Source of the DNA: Saccharothrix luteola
GTDB taxonomy: Bacteria; Actinomycetota; Actinomycetes; Mycobacteriales; Pseudonocardiaceae
Direction of reading: 5' to 3'
Length of the DNA: 64,000 bases
Assembly: GCF_020859565.1 (NCBI RefSeq)
Contig: NZ_JAJHUO010000010.1
Coordinates: 1 to 64,000 of the forward strand
Shown: positions 1-7,969 of the stretch, in pieces
How the letters are laid out: each line of letters begins with the position of its first letter
How positions within the stretch are numbered: the first letter of the stretch is position 1
Position numbers and translations under genes: made by a program
The notes under the pieces: model-generated
The model's database searches: none
What the model was told of the DNA's origin: nothing
Seen by the model: only the letters and a program-made list of their open reading frames with translations

Positions 1-45
1 ACCCCAGCCGAGCGCCTCACTAAACTCCTCACCGACAGCAGTTGA
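1..45 (+). CDS. C-terminal tail of a gene cut by the window edge
   Basis: The first frame reads TPAERLTKLLTDSS and stops at TGA 43-45, so this could be the last 14 residues of a gene that begins left of the window. It sits just before repeats that look like an insertion-sequence end, so it may be the tail of a transposase or of an IstB-like helper. The fragment is too short for a family call. It could also be chance open frame. Confidence 0.3.
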   Translation, partial: TPAERLTKLLTDSS

Positions 46-78
46 CCACCGTGATGCGACGACCGCTGGAATCCACCT

Positions 79-148
79 GTCAAATCGAGCCGGACCTGAC
101 CACCGAGCCGATCGTCAAATCGAGCCGGGCTTGAGCGTGACCACCGGG
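79..148. mobile_element. Probable insertion-sequence end with internal repeats
   Basis: The 15-mer GTCAAATCGAGCCGG occurs twice, at 79-93 and 114-128. Each copy is followed by TGACCACCG (97-105 and 138-146), and a third TGACCACCG lies at 43-51. Repeated modules just inside one end are typical of elements with multiple terminal sub-repeats, such as the IS21 family. No transposase is visible, so the element would extend to the left. The family assignment is a guess. Confidence 0.4.
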
Positions 149-187
149 CAAAACCCGACCACCACACCACCAGCCCGAACCCAACCC

Positions 188-1825
188 TCACCTCAGATTG
201 CACAAATCCAACGGCACCCCATCCGCCGTCACGCACGGCAGGTACCCGGCATCCTTCATCCGAACCCGAGCCCCGTCGTGCTCCCGCACGTACGCCACGA
301 ACCGCCCCACCAACGACCCCGCCACCGGCTCCGACCGCGTGTACAAGTACTCCACCGTCCAGAACGGGTAGCCCGCCTCCACCCCCGCCGCCGCGTCGAA
401 CACCTTCCCGCCCAACGACAACGCGGTCAACGCGTTCGTCTTGCGCGCCTCGGCCACCGAAGGCGCGTCCGCGTACCCGATCGCACCCTCCACCGCACCG
501 ATCTCCCGCACCACGTCCGCGTTCTTGTCCCGCTCGCACCGGATCACCGGCGCCTCCGGCGCGCGATCCCTCACCCGGCAGTCGTTGGACGACAACGCGC
601 TCTCACTCGCACCCAGCACCCGGCGCTCGAACAGCTCCCGCGTCCCCGACTCACCACCCCTGCCCACGATCCGGATCGGCAACGGCGAACCACCCCGCAG
701 CTGGCTCCAATCCGTGTACACCCCCGCGTAGATCCCGCGCAGCTGCTCCACCGTGATGCTGTCGAGCCCGACCGAGCCGTGCACCACCACGTGGTAGACC
801 ACGATCGCCAGCTGCTGCGCGAAAACGCCCTGCACCTCCTGCTTGCCGTCCGACAGCGCCACCACCCCCTCCTCACCCCCGGCCACCTCGCGCACGCCCT
901 GGATGCTCCCCGTCGCGGACGTGGTGATGTCCGCACCGGGGCAGGCCCGCTCGTACTGGTCGGCGATGGTGGCCATAGTCGGCATGAACACGCTCGACCC
1001 CTCCACCCGCAACTTCCCCGACGCGCACGCCACCGTCGCGTCGTTCGAACCCGGCGGCCACGCCAGCACCAGCACCAGCACCGCCGCCAGCAACGCGGCC
1101 AGGCCACCGGTCAGCCGGGGCAGGGTGAGCAGCCGCTCCGGGCGCTCGTCGTGCACGATCCCCGCGCCTCCGAGGCTGCCGACGACCTTCACGTCCTTGC
1201 CGAGCTCGCCCTTCGACTTGCCGTCCGGCTCACGCAGCACCACGAGCAGCTTGAACTTCTGCTTGCGCCGCAACGCGAGCTTCTCCAGCCGCACGCCGTG
1301 CCACACCGGCTCGCCCGGCGGGTCCGCCGGCACCGCCAGCCCGCCCCACTTGGCCACGCGCTGCGCCATCCGCTCCCGCACCGTCGGCAGCGACGCCTTC
1401 GCCGGACTCGCCTCCGAGCCGAAGAACTGCAGGCTCCGCCGGATCTCGGCCTTCATCTCCTCGGAGCCCGCCTCGGACACCCTGGCGTTCCACACGACCC
1501 GGTCGCCGAAGGTGAACGTCAGCGGCTTGTCGAAGTCCTCGCCGTCGATGTCGTAGCTACCCGTGTTGCGGACCCGGACCACCACGATGCTCATCCGGTC
1601 CAGCACCCGCACCAGTTCCCTCAGCTGGGGCGAGTTCGGGTCCGTCCCGTCGTGCAGCTGCTCCGGCCCGAGACCGATCTTCGAGTTGTAGAGCACCCGG
1701 AACCCGAGCCGCTTGCGGCGCACGAAGAGGCGGTCGATGACCGGCGTCGCGAACAGCAACCCGATCGCGAGCAGCACCGGACCGGGACCACCGAGGAAGT
1801 CCAACGCGGATTGCAGCACCTGCAC
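188..1825 (-). CDS. Membrane-anchored PstS-like phosphate-binding domain protein
   Basis: A 545-residue protein with two membrane segments (about 14-32 and 240-257). The roughly 200 residues between them form a probable cytoplasmic domain that I do not recognise. The outer part, from about 269, is a PstS-type type 2 periplasmic binding domain: it has the GSSVFMP opening, a TGS motif near 305 and GRGGESGTRE near 390, which in PstS proteins contact the phosphate oxygens. Ordinary PstS is a lipoprotein next to pstCAB; here no permease or ATPase is nearby, so this may be a sensor or a scavenging protein rather than a transporter part. The GTG start at 1825 has no clear ribosome-binding site and directly follows an 11-bp hairpin. 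A second GTG two codons downstream is equally possible. The fold call is firm; the ligand is inferred. Confidence 0.7.
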   Translation of the reverse strand: MQVLQSALDFLGGPGPVLLAIGLLFATPVIDRLFVRRKRLGFRVLYNSKIGLGPEQLHDGTDPNSPQLRELVRVLDRMSIVVVRVRNTGSYDIDGEDFDKPLTFTFGDRVVWNARVSEAGSEEMKAEIRRSLQFFGSEASPAKASLPTVRERMAQRVAKWGGLAVPADPPGEPVWHGVRLEKLALRRKQKFKLLVVLREPDGKSKGELGKDVKVVGSLGGAGIVHDERPERLLTLPRLTGGLAALLAAVLVLVLAWPPGSNDATVACASGKLRVEGSSVFMPTMATIADQYERACPGADITTSATGSIQGVREVAGGEEGVVALSDGKQEVQGVFAQQLAIVVYHVVVHGSVGLDSITVEQLRGIYAGVYTDWSQLRGGSPLPIRIVGRGGESGTRELFERRVLGASESALSSNDCRVRDRAPEAPVIRCERDKNADVVREIGAVEGAIGYADAPSVAEARKTNALTALSLGGKVFDAAAGVEAGYPFWTVEYLYTRSEPVAGSLVGRFVAYVREHDGARVRMKDAGYLPCVTADGVPLDLCNLR

Positions 1826-1831
1826 ACCGAA

Positions 1832-1857
1832 TTCTCGGTCGGCGGACCGACCGAGAA
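1832..1857 (-). promoter_or_regulatory. 11-bp perfect inverted repeat before the PstS-like gene
   Basis: TTCTCGGTCGG (1832-1842) and CCGACCGAGAA (1847-1857) flank a four-base loop. The hairpin lies between the stop of the AMIN-like gene and the start of the PstS-like gene, ending 6 bases before the GTG. It could terminate the upstream transcript, hide the start, or bind a regulator. Confidence 0.5.
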
Positions 1858-1926
1858 CCGGGTCATCTCCACGAGTTCACCTCGACTTCACCGGTCGTCA
1901 AGGGAGCTCGCCGCTCGAACCACCGA

Positions 1927-2457
1927 TCAGTGCCCGACGTCGATGACCACGCGGGTCGGCGAGTCGAGCAGGAACACGCGGTGCCACGAGTCGCGCCGCA
2001 TGCCGAGCCCGACGGTGAGGTTGGCCTCGAAGTCACCCGTGATCGCGAACGCCCGGACGTTGGTCAACGCGGGCGTCTCGAACTTCCGGGGACCGGTGTA
2101 GGTGAGGTTCCCGTTGTCGTCGTGCGCGGCGGCCGGCGCGAGCCGCACCTCCAGGAAGTAGGGACCCGGCAACGAGACGGGGTGGCCGGAACCGTCCTCG
2201 TAGAGCTGGTCGACGTTCCGGATGAAGAACTCCGGCCGGTGACCGACGAGGTCGAGCACGACGCGGTCGAACCCGACGTGTCTGCCCGTGCGGACGCCGG
2301 TCAACACCGGCGTTTGCGTCATCGAAGACGCGGCCGACGCGGCCGACGCACCGGACACACCCGACGCGCCCGACGCCGCGGACGCGGCCGGAACCGCGAC
2401 CCCGACCGCAGCCATGGCGAAGACGAGCAACGCGAGTTTCCTGAAGCGGCTGTTCAT
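1927..2457 (-). CDS. Secreted AMIN-like domain protein
   Basis: A 176-residue exported protein. Residues 1-27 form a signal peptide (basic MNSRFRK, hydrophobic core, AxA-type cleavage near 26). A low-complexity Ala/Ser/Gly linker follows to about residue 45. The rest matches the actinobacterial AMIN-like domain, a small beta-rich fold related to the AMIN domain that localises amidases to the wall or pole: it has GFDRVVLDL near 62, a PYFLEVRL strand and the closing TRVVIDVGH. There is no catalytic domain, so it probably binds envelope material. I chose ATG 2457 over an upstream frame opening at 2517 because GGAGGA lies 7 bases upstream and the signal peptide then starts correctly. The linker DNA is a run of near-repeats of GACGCGGCC. 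Confidence 0.72.
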   Translation of the reverse strand: MNSRFRKLALLVFAMAAVGVAVPAASAASGASGVSGASAASAASSMTQTPVLTGVRTGRHVGFDRVVLDLVGHRPEFFIRNVDQLYEDGSGHPVSLPGPYFLEVRLAPAAAHDDNGNLTYTGPRKFETPALTNVRAFAITGDFEANLTVGLGMRRDSWHRVFLLDSPTRVVIDVGH

Positions 2458-2518
2458 GACGGTCCTCCAAGGGCTCACCCGGCTGAATGCCGGTACACCC
2501 CCAAAGACGTGTCGCACG

Positions 2519-3349
2519 TCACACGGTTGCCTGCGGATCGGCCAGGAAGTCCCCCAGCACGACCGGCGTCACCCCGTCCAGCTTGCAGCGCTCCAGGAAC
2601 GCCAGGAAGTCCTCCACGAACGTGTGCCGGAAGTGCATCAGCACGATGTCACCCGCGTTCAGCCGACCACCGGCCTGGAACTGCACGACACCGTCGTTGA
2701 CCGCCGCCGTCCACATGACCAGCGCGCTGAACCCGCAGTCGGCGGCGGCCCGGCGCGTCGTGTGGTCGAAGTTGCCGAACGGCGGGCGGAACAGCTTCGG
2801 CCGCGCCCCGAGCTGCGCCCGGAGCAGCTCCGCGTTGCCGCAGATCTCACCGCGCTGGAAGTCGTACGACGTGCCCGTCAGGTCGGGGTGCGTCGCTGTG
2901 TGCGCGTGGACCGTCGCGAGACCCTCGAACCCCTTGAAGTAGTCGGCGTGCCCGTCCACGTGCTTCGAGTTCAGGAACAGGGTCGGCTCGACGCCGCTCT
3001 TGCGCATCAACTCGGCCGCGGCCGGGTGACGGACCGCGCCGTCGTCGATCGTGACGAACACGTACGGCCGGTCGGTCTCGATCCGCCGGACCACCGGCAC
3101 CATGCCGTCCACGATCGGCGGCACGTGCTGCTGGGGCGTGCCGAAGGCGTACGGCCGCTGGAACACGGGAATGGTGGTCCCGCCGGGACCGGGCACGGCC
3201 GTCGGCGGCGTGGTCGTCGTGGTCGTCGTGGCAGTCGTCGTCTCGGCAACGGCCGCCGCCGACGGGACCTGCCGCGCTTCCGGCTGCGGCGTGCACGCGC
3301 ACAGCACCGCGACGACGGCGGCCAGGACCGCCACTCCCCTGGGTCTCAT
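2519..3349 (-). CDS. Polysaccharide deacetylase family lipoprotein (NodB fold)
   Basis: A 276-residue carbohydrate esterase family 4 protein. Residues 1-19 are a lipoprotein signal (lipobox around LCAC, Cys19), and a Thr-rich linker follows at 37-50. The NodB motifs are present: TIDDG at 100-104 in place of the usual TFDDG, the metal-binding HTATH at 150-154, and RPPFG at 188-192. The His and Asp residues expected to hold the metal are kept, so it is probably active in removing acetyl groups from peptidoglycan or another wall polymer outside the membrane. A purine-rich GGGGGAAG site precedes ATG 3349. It ends 61 bases before the AMIN-like start and may share a transcript with it. Confidence 0.82.
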   Translation of the reverse strand: MRPRGVAVLAAVVAVLCACTPQPEARQVPSAAAVAETTTATTTTTTTPPTAVPGPGGTTIPVFQRPYAFGTPQQHVPPIVDGMVPVVRRIETDRPYVFVTIDDGAVRHPAAAELMRKSGVEPTLFLNSKHVDGHADYFKGFEGLATVHAHTATHPDLTGTSYDFQRGEICGNAELLRAQLGARPKLFRPPFGNFDHTTRRAAADCGFSALVMWTAAVNDGVVQFQAGGRLNAGDIVLMHFRHTFVEDFLAFLERCKLDGVTPVVLGDFLADPQATV

Positions 3350-3545
3350 CCGGGCTTCCCCCTCGAACGGGCGTCACCCATCCAGGTGACGCTCACTCGA
3401 TTGGAGACGCCACGAGGATCACTCAGGTTGCTCACGGGTTCGAGCCTCACCCGGCGAGGCCTTCGGCGCACCCTGGCTGCGGCGCCGTCACCCCGGGGAT
3501 AGGGTCGTGCGGGTCTGTCCCGCAAGATCACGTGTGGAGGACCCG

Positions 3546-4073
3546 ATGAGCCTCGAACGCCCCGTCGCGCCCGATCCCTACGCGCTGTTGCCGCAGGTGG
3601 CGTCGTTCACCCTCAGCTCGACCGACGTGTCCGACGGCCAACCCCTGGCGGAGGCGCAGGTGTACGAGGGCGGCAACACCTCGCCGCAGCTGAGCTGGAC
3701 CGGGTTCCCGGAGGGGACCAGGAGCTTCGTGGTCACCTGCTTCGACCCGGACGCGCCGACGCCCTCGGGCTTCTGGCACTGGGTCGTGGTGAACCTCCCG
3801 GCGTCCGTCACCTCCCTCGACACCGGCGCGGGCGCCTCGGACGACACCTTGCCCGCCGGCGCGTTCCACGTGCGCAGCGACTTCGGCGCCCGCGCGTTCG
3901 GCGGGGCCGCCCCGCCGCCCGGCGACCAGGTGCACCGGTACTACTTCGTGGTGCACGCCGTCGACGTGGACGAGTTGGACGTGGACGGCGACGCGTCGCC
4001 CGCCGTGGTGAGCTTCAACCTGGCGTTCCACACCTTGGCCCGCGCGATCCTCGTGCCGACCTACGCCCACTGA
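3546..4073 (+). CDS. YbhB/YbcL family Raf kinase inhibitor-like protein
   Basis: A 175-residue cytoplasmic protein of the PEBP family. The core shows the family signatures [18 protein letters not shown], the DPDAP ligand-site strand and [11 protein letters not shown], followed by [18 protein letters not shown] and a HRYYF strand. Bacterial members bind anionic ligands, but their role is not settled. I chose ATG 3546 because GGAGG at 3536-3540 sits 5 bases upstream; a frame open from 3507 would add 13 unlikely residues. It lies 55 bases before mycothione reductase on the same strand. Confidence 0.85.
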   Translation: MSLERPVAPDPYALLPQVASFTLSSTDVSDGQPLAEAQVYEGGNTSPQLSWTGFPEGTRSFVVTCFDPDAPTPSGFWHWVVVNLPASVTSLDTGAGASDDTLPAGAFHVRSDFGARAFGGAAPPPGDQVHRYYFVVHAVDVDELDVDGDASPAVVSFNLAFHTLARAILVPTYAH

Positions 4074-4097
4074 GCGCGCGGACCCGACCCCGGGAAC

Positions 4098-4139
4098 AAG
4101 TGCCTCACGTCGCGGGTTGCAGCACGACGTGAGGCACTT
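4098..4139 (+). promoter_or_regulatory. 15-bp perfect inverted repeat across the mtr start
   Basis: AAGTGCCTCACGTCG (4098-4112) is repeated inverted as CGACGTGAGGCACTT (4125-4139) with a 12-base loop. The likely GTG start at 4129 lies inside the right arm, and an alternative TTG at 4117 lies in the loop. The element could be an RNA hairpin controlling initiation, an operator, or a terminator of the preceding gene. Confidence 0.65.
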
Positions 4140-5505
4140 CGACCTGGTCATCATCGGCACCGGTTCCGGCAACTCCATCGCGGACGGGCGGTTCGCCGGC
4201 TGGAACATCGCGATCGTCGAGAAGGGCGTGTTCGGCGGCACGTGCCTGAACGTCGGGTGCATCCCCACGAAGATGTTCGTGCACACCGCCGACGTCGCCG
4301 CCGCACCCGGCTCGGGCGCGCGGCTCGGCGTCGACGCCCACCTGGACGGCGTGCGGTGGACCGACGTGCGCGACCGGATCTTCGGCCGGATCGACCCCAT
4401 CTCCGAGGGCGGACGCCACTGGCGGGCCGAGGAGAACGCCAACGTCACCGTCTACGAGGGCACGGCCCGGTTCACCGGCCCCAAGACCCTCGACACGGGC
4501 ACCGGCGAGGTGATCACCGCGGACCGGTTCGTGCTCGCCGCCGGCAGCCGACCGGTGGTCCCGGACGTCGCCGACCTCGACTCCGTCGGCTACCACACCA
4601 GCGACACGATCATGCGGCTCGACGCCCTGCCCCCTCGCCTCACCATCCTGGGCAGCGGTTTCGTCGCGGCCGAGTTCGCGCACGTGTTCTCGTCCTTCGG
4701 CGTGCAGGTGACCGTGGTCGGGCGGTCGGACCTGCTCCTGCGCCACGAGGACCACGAGATCGCCACCCGGTTCACCGAGACCGCCGCGCAGAAGTGGGAC
4801 GTGCGGCTCAAGCGCAAGGCGGTGCGGGCCGAACGGGTCGACGGCGTCGTGCGGCTGCACCTGGAGGGCCCGGACGGCGCGGAGGTCGTGGAGTCCGAGG
4901 AGCTGCTGGTCGCGGTCGGCCGCACGCCGAACTCGGACCTGCTCGACCTGGCCGCCACCGGCGTCGACGTGCACCCCGACGGCCGCGTGGTCGTGGACGA
5001 GCGCCAGCAGACGTCCGTCGAGGGCATCTACGCGCTGGGCGACGTCAGCTCGGAGTACCAGCTCAAGCACGTGGCCAACCACGAGGCGCGGGTCGTGCAG
5101 CACAACCTGCTGCACCCGGACGAGCCGATCTCCTCGGACCACCGGTTCGTGCCGGCCGCCGTCTTCTCGTCGCCGCAGATCGCGTCGGTCGGGTTGACCG
5201 AGGAGCAGGTCGTCGAACGCGGTGTGCGCTACGTGAAGGCGTCGCAGGCCTACGCGTCGATCGCGTACGGCTGGGCGATGGAGGACACGACCGGGTTCGC
5301 GAAGGTGCTGGCCGACCCCGACACGGGCCTGATCCTCGGCGCGCACGTGATCGGGCCGCAGGCGTCGAGCGTGATCCAGCCGGTGATCCAGGCGATGAGC
5401 TTCGGCCTGGACGCGCGGACGATGGCGCGCGGGCAGTACTGGATCCACCCGGCGATGCCCGAGGTCATCGAGAACGCGCTGCTCAACCTGCCGCTGGCGG
5501 ACTGA
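4129..5505 (+). CDS. mtr: Mycothione reductase
   Basis: A 458-residue flavoprotein disulfide reductase that uses NADPH to reduce mycothiol disulfide, the actinobacterial counterpart of glutathione reductase. The FAD site IIGTGSGN is at 8-15. The redox pair is GGTCLNVGC with Cys39 and Cys44, and a second nucleotide-binding segment LGSGFVAAEF follows. The dimerisation domain ends with HPAMPE (His440, Glu445), the catalytic base pair. The GTGSGNSI stretch and the length separate it from lipoamide dehydrogenase. GTG 4129 gives the family N-terminus; there is no good ribosome-binding site, so translation may be leaderless. The start lies within a long inverted repeat. Confidence 0.92.
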   Translation: MRHFDLVIIGTGSGNSIADGRFAGWNIAIVEKGVFGGTCLNVGCIPTKMFVHTADVAAAPGSGARLGVDAHLDGVRWTDVRDRIFGRIDPISEGGRHWRAEENANVTVYEGTARFTGPKTLDTGTGEVITADRFVLAAGSRPVVPDVADLDSVGYHTSDTIMRLDALPPRLTILGSGFVAAEFAHVFSSFGVQVTVVGRSDLLLRHEDHEIATRFTETAAQKWDVRLKRKAVRAERVDGVVRLHLEGPDGAEVVESEELLVAVGRTPNSDLLDLAATGVDVHPDGRVVVDERQQTSVEGIYALGDVSSEYQLKHVANHEARVVQHNLLHPDEPISSDHRFVPAAVFSSPQIASVGLTEEQVVERGVRYVKASQAYASIAYGWAMEDTTGFAKVLADPDTGLILGAHVIGPQASSVIQPVIQAMSFGLDARTMARGQYWIHPAMPEVIENALLNLPLAD

Positions 5506-5544
5506 CCGGCGCGGACGGCCGGACCACGAGACAGGACCACGAGA

Positions 5545-5581
5545 GGAGACCCGGTCGTACCCCTCGTGCGACCGGGTCTCC
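5545..5581 (+). terminator. Terminator-like hairpin after mtr
   Basis: GGAGACCCGGTCG (5545-5557) pairs perfectly with CGACCGGGTCTCC (5569-5581) across an 11-base loop, 40 bases after the mtr stop. It is followed by GTTCTGTCC rather than a long T run, as is usual in high-GC actinomycetes. Confidence 0.75.
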
Positions 5582-5625
5582 GTTCTGTCCGTAACCGACA
5601 CATCGCGCCGGGAAGACGAGGCGTT

Positions 5626-5673
5626 ATCACCTACACCGCGCGTGGTCGCATCGCCTACACCGTGCGCGGCCGC
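5626..5673. repeat. 24-bp imperfect tandem duplication at the MFS gene end
   Basis: 5626-5649 and 5650-5673 are adjacent 24-mers matching at 20 of 24 positions. The second copy contains the last codons and the TAG of the MFS gene; the first repeats them just downstream on the minus strand, including another in-frame TAG. It looks like a recent local duplication. Confidence 0.7.
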
Positions 5674-6947
5674 CCGGCGACCCACCCGAGCCCGGTCAGC
5701 ACGACCAGCAAGCCCACCAGGACCAGCATCGACACCGTCCAGGTGCCCGTCGCACCGCGCAGCACCCCGAAGGCGAACGGCCCGGCGGCCGAGATCAGGT
5801 AGCCGATGCTCTGCGCCATCGCCGAGAGCCGCGCCGTGTCCGCGCCGGTCGACGTGCGCAACGAGATCATCACCAGCGCGAGCGGGAACATGCCCATCCC
5901 CACGCCGATCAGCACGACCCACAACCCGGGCGCCGCACCCGGCGCCAGGGCCAGCCCCAGCACACCCGCCACCGACAGCACGCCCAACACCAGCACCAGC
6001 CACGACTGCCCGGACCACCGCGCCGCCAACGGGGGCACGACCAGGCTCACGGGCACGCCCAGCACCATCGTGATGGCCAGCAGCAGCCCGGCCGTCGTCC
6101 GGTCCACCCCCGCGTCGACGAGGATCTGCGGCAGCCAGCCCATCACCGTGTAGGCCAGCAGCGACTGGAGCCCGAAGAACACCGTGATCACCCAGGCCAA
6201 CGGGCTGCGGAACAACGGCCGCCCCACCCTCGCCGGCCGCACCACCGGCCGTGCGGCCAACCCGTGCCGGGCGCCCGCCAGCCACACCAGCAGCGCCGCC
6301 GCCGACAGGAACGCCCACGCGCCGACCGCCAACCGCCACGACCCGAACACCGACTCCAGCCCCGGCGTGAACGCCGCGCCCACCGCCGCGCCGGCCGCCA
6401 ACGCCGCCGTGTAGACGCCGGTCACCAGGCCGACCCGACCCGGGAACGACTCCTTCACCACGACCGGGATCAGCACGTTGCACACCGCGATGCCCGCGCA
6501 CGCGACGAACGTGCCGCCGAGCACCGCCGCCGGCCCGTCCACCACCCGCAGCACCAAGCCGACCGTCAGCACCAGCAACGACAGCGCGACCGCGCGGGCC
6601 ATCCCGAACCGCCGCCCCAACCAGGGCGCGAGGAACGCGGCGAACCCGAAGCACAGCGTCGGCACGGCGGTCAGCAGGCTCGTCCACGCGGTCGACACGC
6701 CGAGCGACGTGCGCACGTCGCCGAGCACGGAGGCCAGGCTCGTCACGGCCGGGCGGAGGTTCGCGGCGGCCAGCGCTACGCCGATCGCCAACAGGGTGCT
6801 GCCGACCAGGGCAACTTGGCGGCTCCGACGCCCCTCACCCACGGCAGTGCGGCCAGGATGGTCGGCGATCGTCGCATTGGCATCGCCATCGGTGGCAATG
6901 TGGGCAGTCGACGGTGACCAGTCTGGCCGGGTCTGCTGGATTGGCAC
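5655..6947 (-). CDS. MFS transporter, CynX/NimT family
   Basis: A 430-residue membrane protein with about 12 predicted helices after a hydrophilic N-terminus of some 42 residues. The AANLRPAVTSLASVL motif in the first helix is characteristic of the CynX/NimT branch (cyanate, nitroimidazole and related small-molecule exporters), and GRRFGMARA is the loop 2-3 MFS motif. The substrate cannot be told from sequence. The frame opens at GTG 6947, but the long polar leader suggests a later start such as GTG near 6842. It is divergent from the FadR-type regulator with a 47-base gap, so that regulator is its likely controller. Confidence 0.8.
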   Translation of the reverse strand: MPIQQTRPDWSPSTAHIATDGDANATIADHPGRTAVGEGRRSRQVALVGSTLLAIGVALAAANLRPAVTSLASVLGDVRTSLGVSTAWTSLLTAVPTLCFGFAAFLAPWLGRRFGMARAVALSLLVLTVGLVLRVVDGPAAVLGGTFVACAGIAVCNVLIPVVVKESFPGRVGLVTGVYTAALAAGAAVGAAFTPGLESVFGSWRLAVGAWAFLSAAALLVWLAGARHGLAARPVVRPARVGRPLFRSPLAWVITVFFGLQSLLAYTVMGWLPQILVDAGVDRTTAGLLLAITMVLGVPVSLVVPPLAARWSGQSWLVLVLGVLSVAGVLGLALAPGAAPGLWVVLIGVGMGMFPLALVMISLRTSTGADTARLSAMAQSIGYLISAAGPFAFGVLRGATGTWTVSMLVLVGLLVVLTGLGWVAGRPRTV

Positions 6948-6994
6948 CGGACCACTATCGCAGACATGGGATGTTCGGATGAAAGGATGACGCT

Positions 6995-7666
6995 GTGCCG
7001 TTGGCCACTACTCGGCGGGCCGGGCTCGTCGACCAGGTGATCGACCAGATGAGGGGGGCGATCGCCGCCGGTGAATGGCCGGTCGGCCGTCGCATCCCAC
7101 CGGAACCGGAGCTGGTCACCGCCCTGGGCGTGGGTCGCAACACCGTGCGGGAGGCGGTGCGCGCGTTGTCACACGCCGGGCTGCTGGAGGTGCGCCAGGG
7201 CGACGGCACGTTCGTCCGCGCGACCAGCGAGATCTCCGGCGCGGTCCGCCGGATGTGCGGCAGCGAGCTGCGCGAGGTGCTGCAGGTGCGCCGGACGCTG
7301 GAGGTGGAGGGCGCCCGCCTGGCCGCGACCCACCGCACGGACGAGGAGGTCCGCAAGCTCGAGGAGCTGCTGGCCGAGCGGGACGCCGCGCTGGCCGCGA
7401 AGGAGTGGGCCCGGCTGGTGGAGCGGGACACCGCGTTCCACGTGATGCTCGTGCAGTGCTCGCACAACACCCTGCTGGCCGAGCTGTACCAGGGCCTGAC
7501 CGAGGCGGTCCGGGCCAGCATCACGGCCACCGTGGAAACCGACCACGAGGACGACCACGTGTCGCACACCGGCCTGCTCGACGCGGTCCGCGACCGTGAC
7601 GCGGCCCGTGCCGCGGCGGAGGCGGGAGGCTTCCTGGAGGAGTTGCTGGAGCGGCACAAGGACTGA
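6995..7666 (+). CDS. FadR/GntR-family transcriptional regulator (FCD domain)
   Basis: A 223-residue regulator. Residues 10-78 are the GntR winged helix, with the recognition segment PEPELVTALGVGRNTVREA followed by GLLEVRQGDGTFVR. Residues 90-220 are an all-helical FCD ligand-binding domain with the Asp/His metal positions (ERDTAFHVML and a late HTGLLDAV). Such regulators usually repress a neighbouring gene and are released by a small carboxylate. The GTG start at 6995 is preceded by AAAGGA 8 bases upstream. It is transcribed away from the CynX-type transporter. Confidence 0.85.
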   Translation: MPLATTRRAGLVDQVIDQMRGAIAAGEWPVGRRIPPEPELVTALGVGRNTVREAVRALSHAGLLEVRQGDGTFVRATSEISGAVRRMCGSELREVLQVRRTLEVEGARLAATHRTDEEVRKLEELLAERDAALAAKEWARLVERDTAFHVMLVQCSHNTLLAELYQGLTEAVRASITATVETDHEDDHVSHTGLLDAVRDRDAARAAAEAGGFLEELLERHKD

Positions 7667-7961
7667 ACCGCGGTCCGCGACCGAGGCCATCACGCCGTCC
7701 CGGGGTCGAGGTCCCGCAGGTTGACGACGACCTGCGGGCGGGTCTCACCGGCGTGCGCCCTCTTGGGGCGCCAGGCCGGTAAGGGCTTTCACGACGGGGC
7801 GGAGACCTCCCACGGCGGCGGATTTCCGCAGGAGGCCTCCTGGTGAATGGCTTGACCGGGCCCAGACCCACAACCCCCGAGGACCCACTTCGATAGTCGT
7901 CGCAATTGCGCGCACCGCAACCGTGGGATGCCCGATCGTTATCTGCCGCCTGACGCGGTCG
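7667..7961. other. Structured intergenic region between convergent regulators
   Basis: There is no gene in these 295 bases, but there are at least four hairpins. CCCGCAGGT/ACCTGCGGG is at 7713-7738. A two-part stem at 7747-7780 is ACCGGC/GCCGGT around GCGCCC/GGGCGC. CCTCC/GGAGG surrounding GCGG/CCGC is at 7806-7835. The palindrome CGCAATTGCG is at 7901-7910. The first two probably end the FadR-type gene; the rest is unexplained and could be a structured RNA. Confidence 0.5.
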
Positions 7962-7969
7962 TCAGGCGG
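7946..7969 (-). terminator. Terminator hairpin overlapping the LysR stop
   Basis: CCGCCTGACG (7946-7955) and CGTCAGGCGG (7960-7969) form a 10-bp stem with a four-base loop. The TGA of the LysR gene lies inside the right arm, so this probably ends that minus-strand transcript. Confidence 0.75.
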
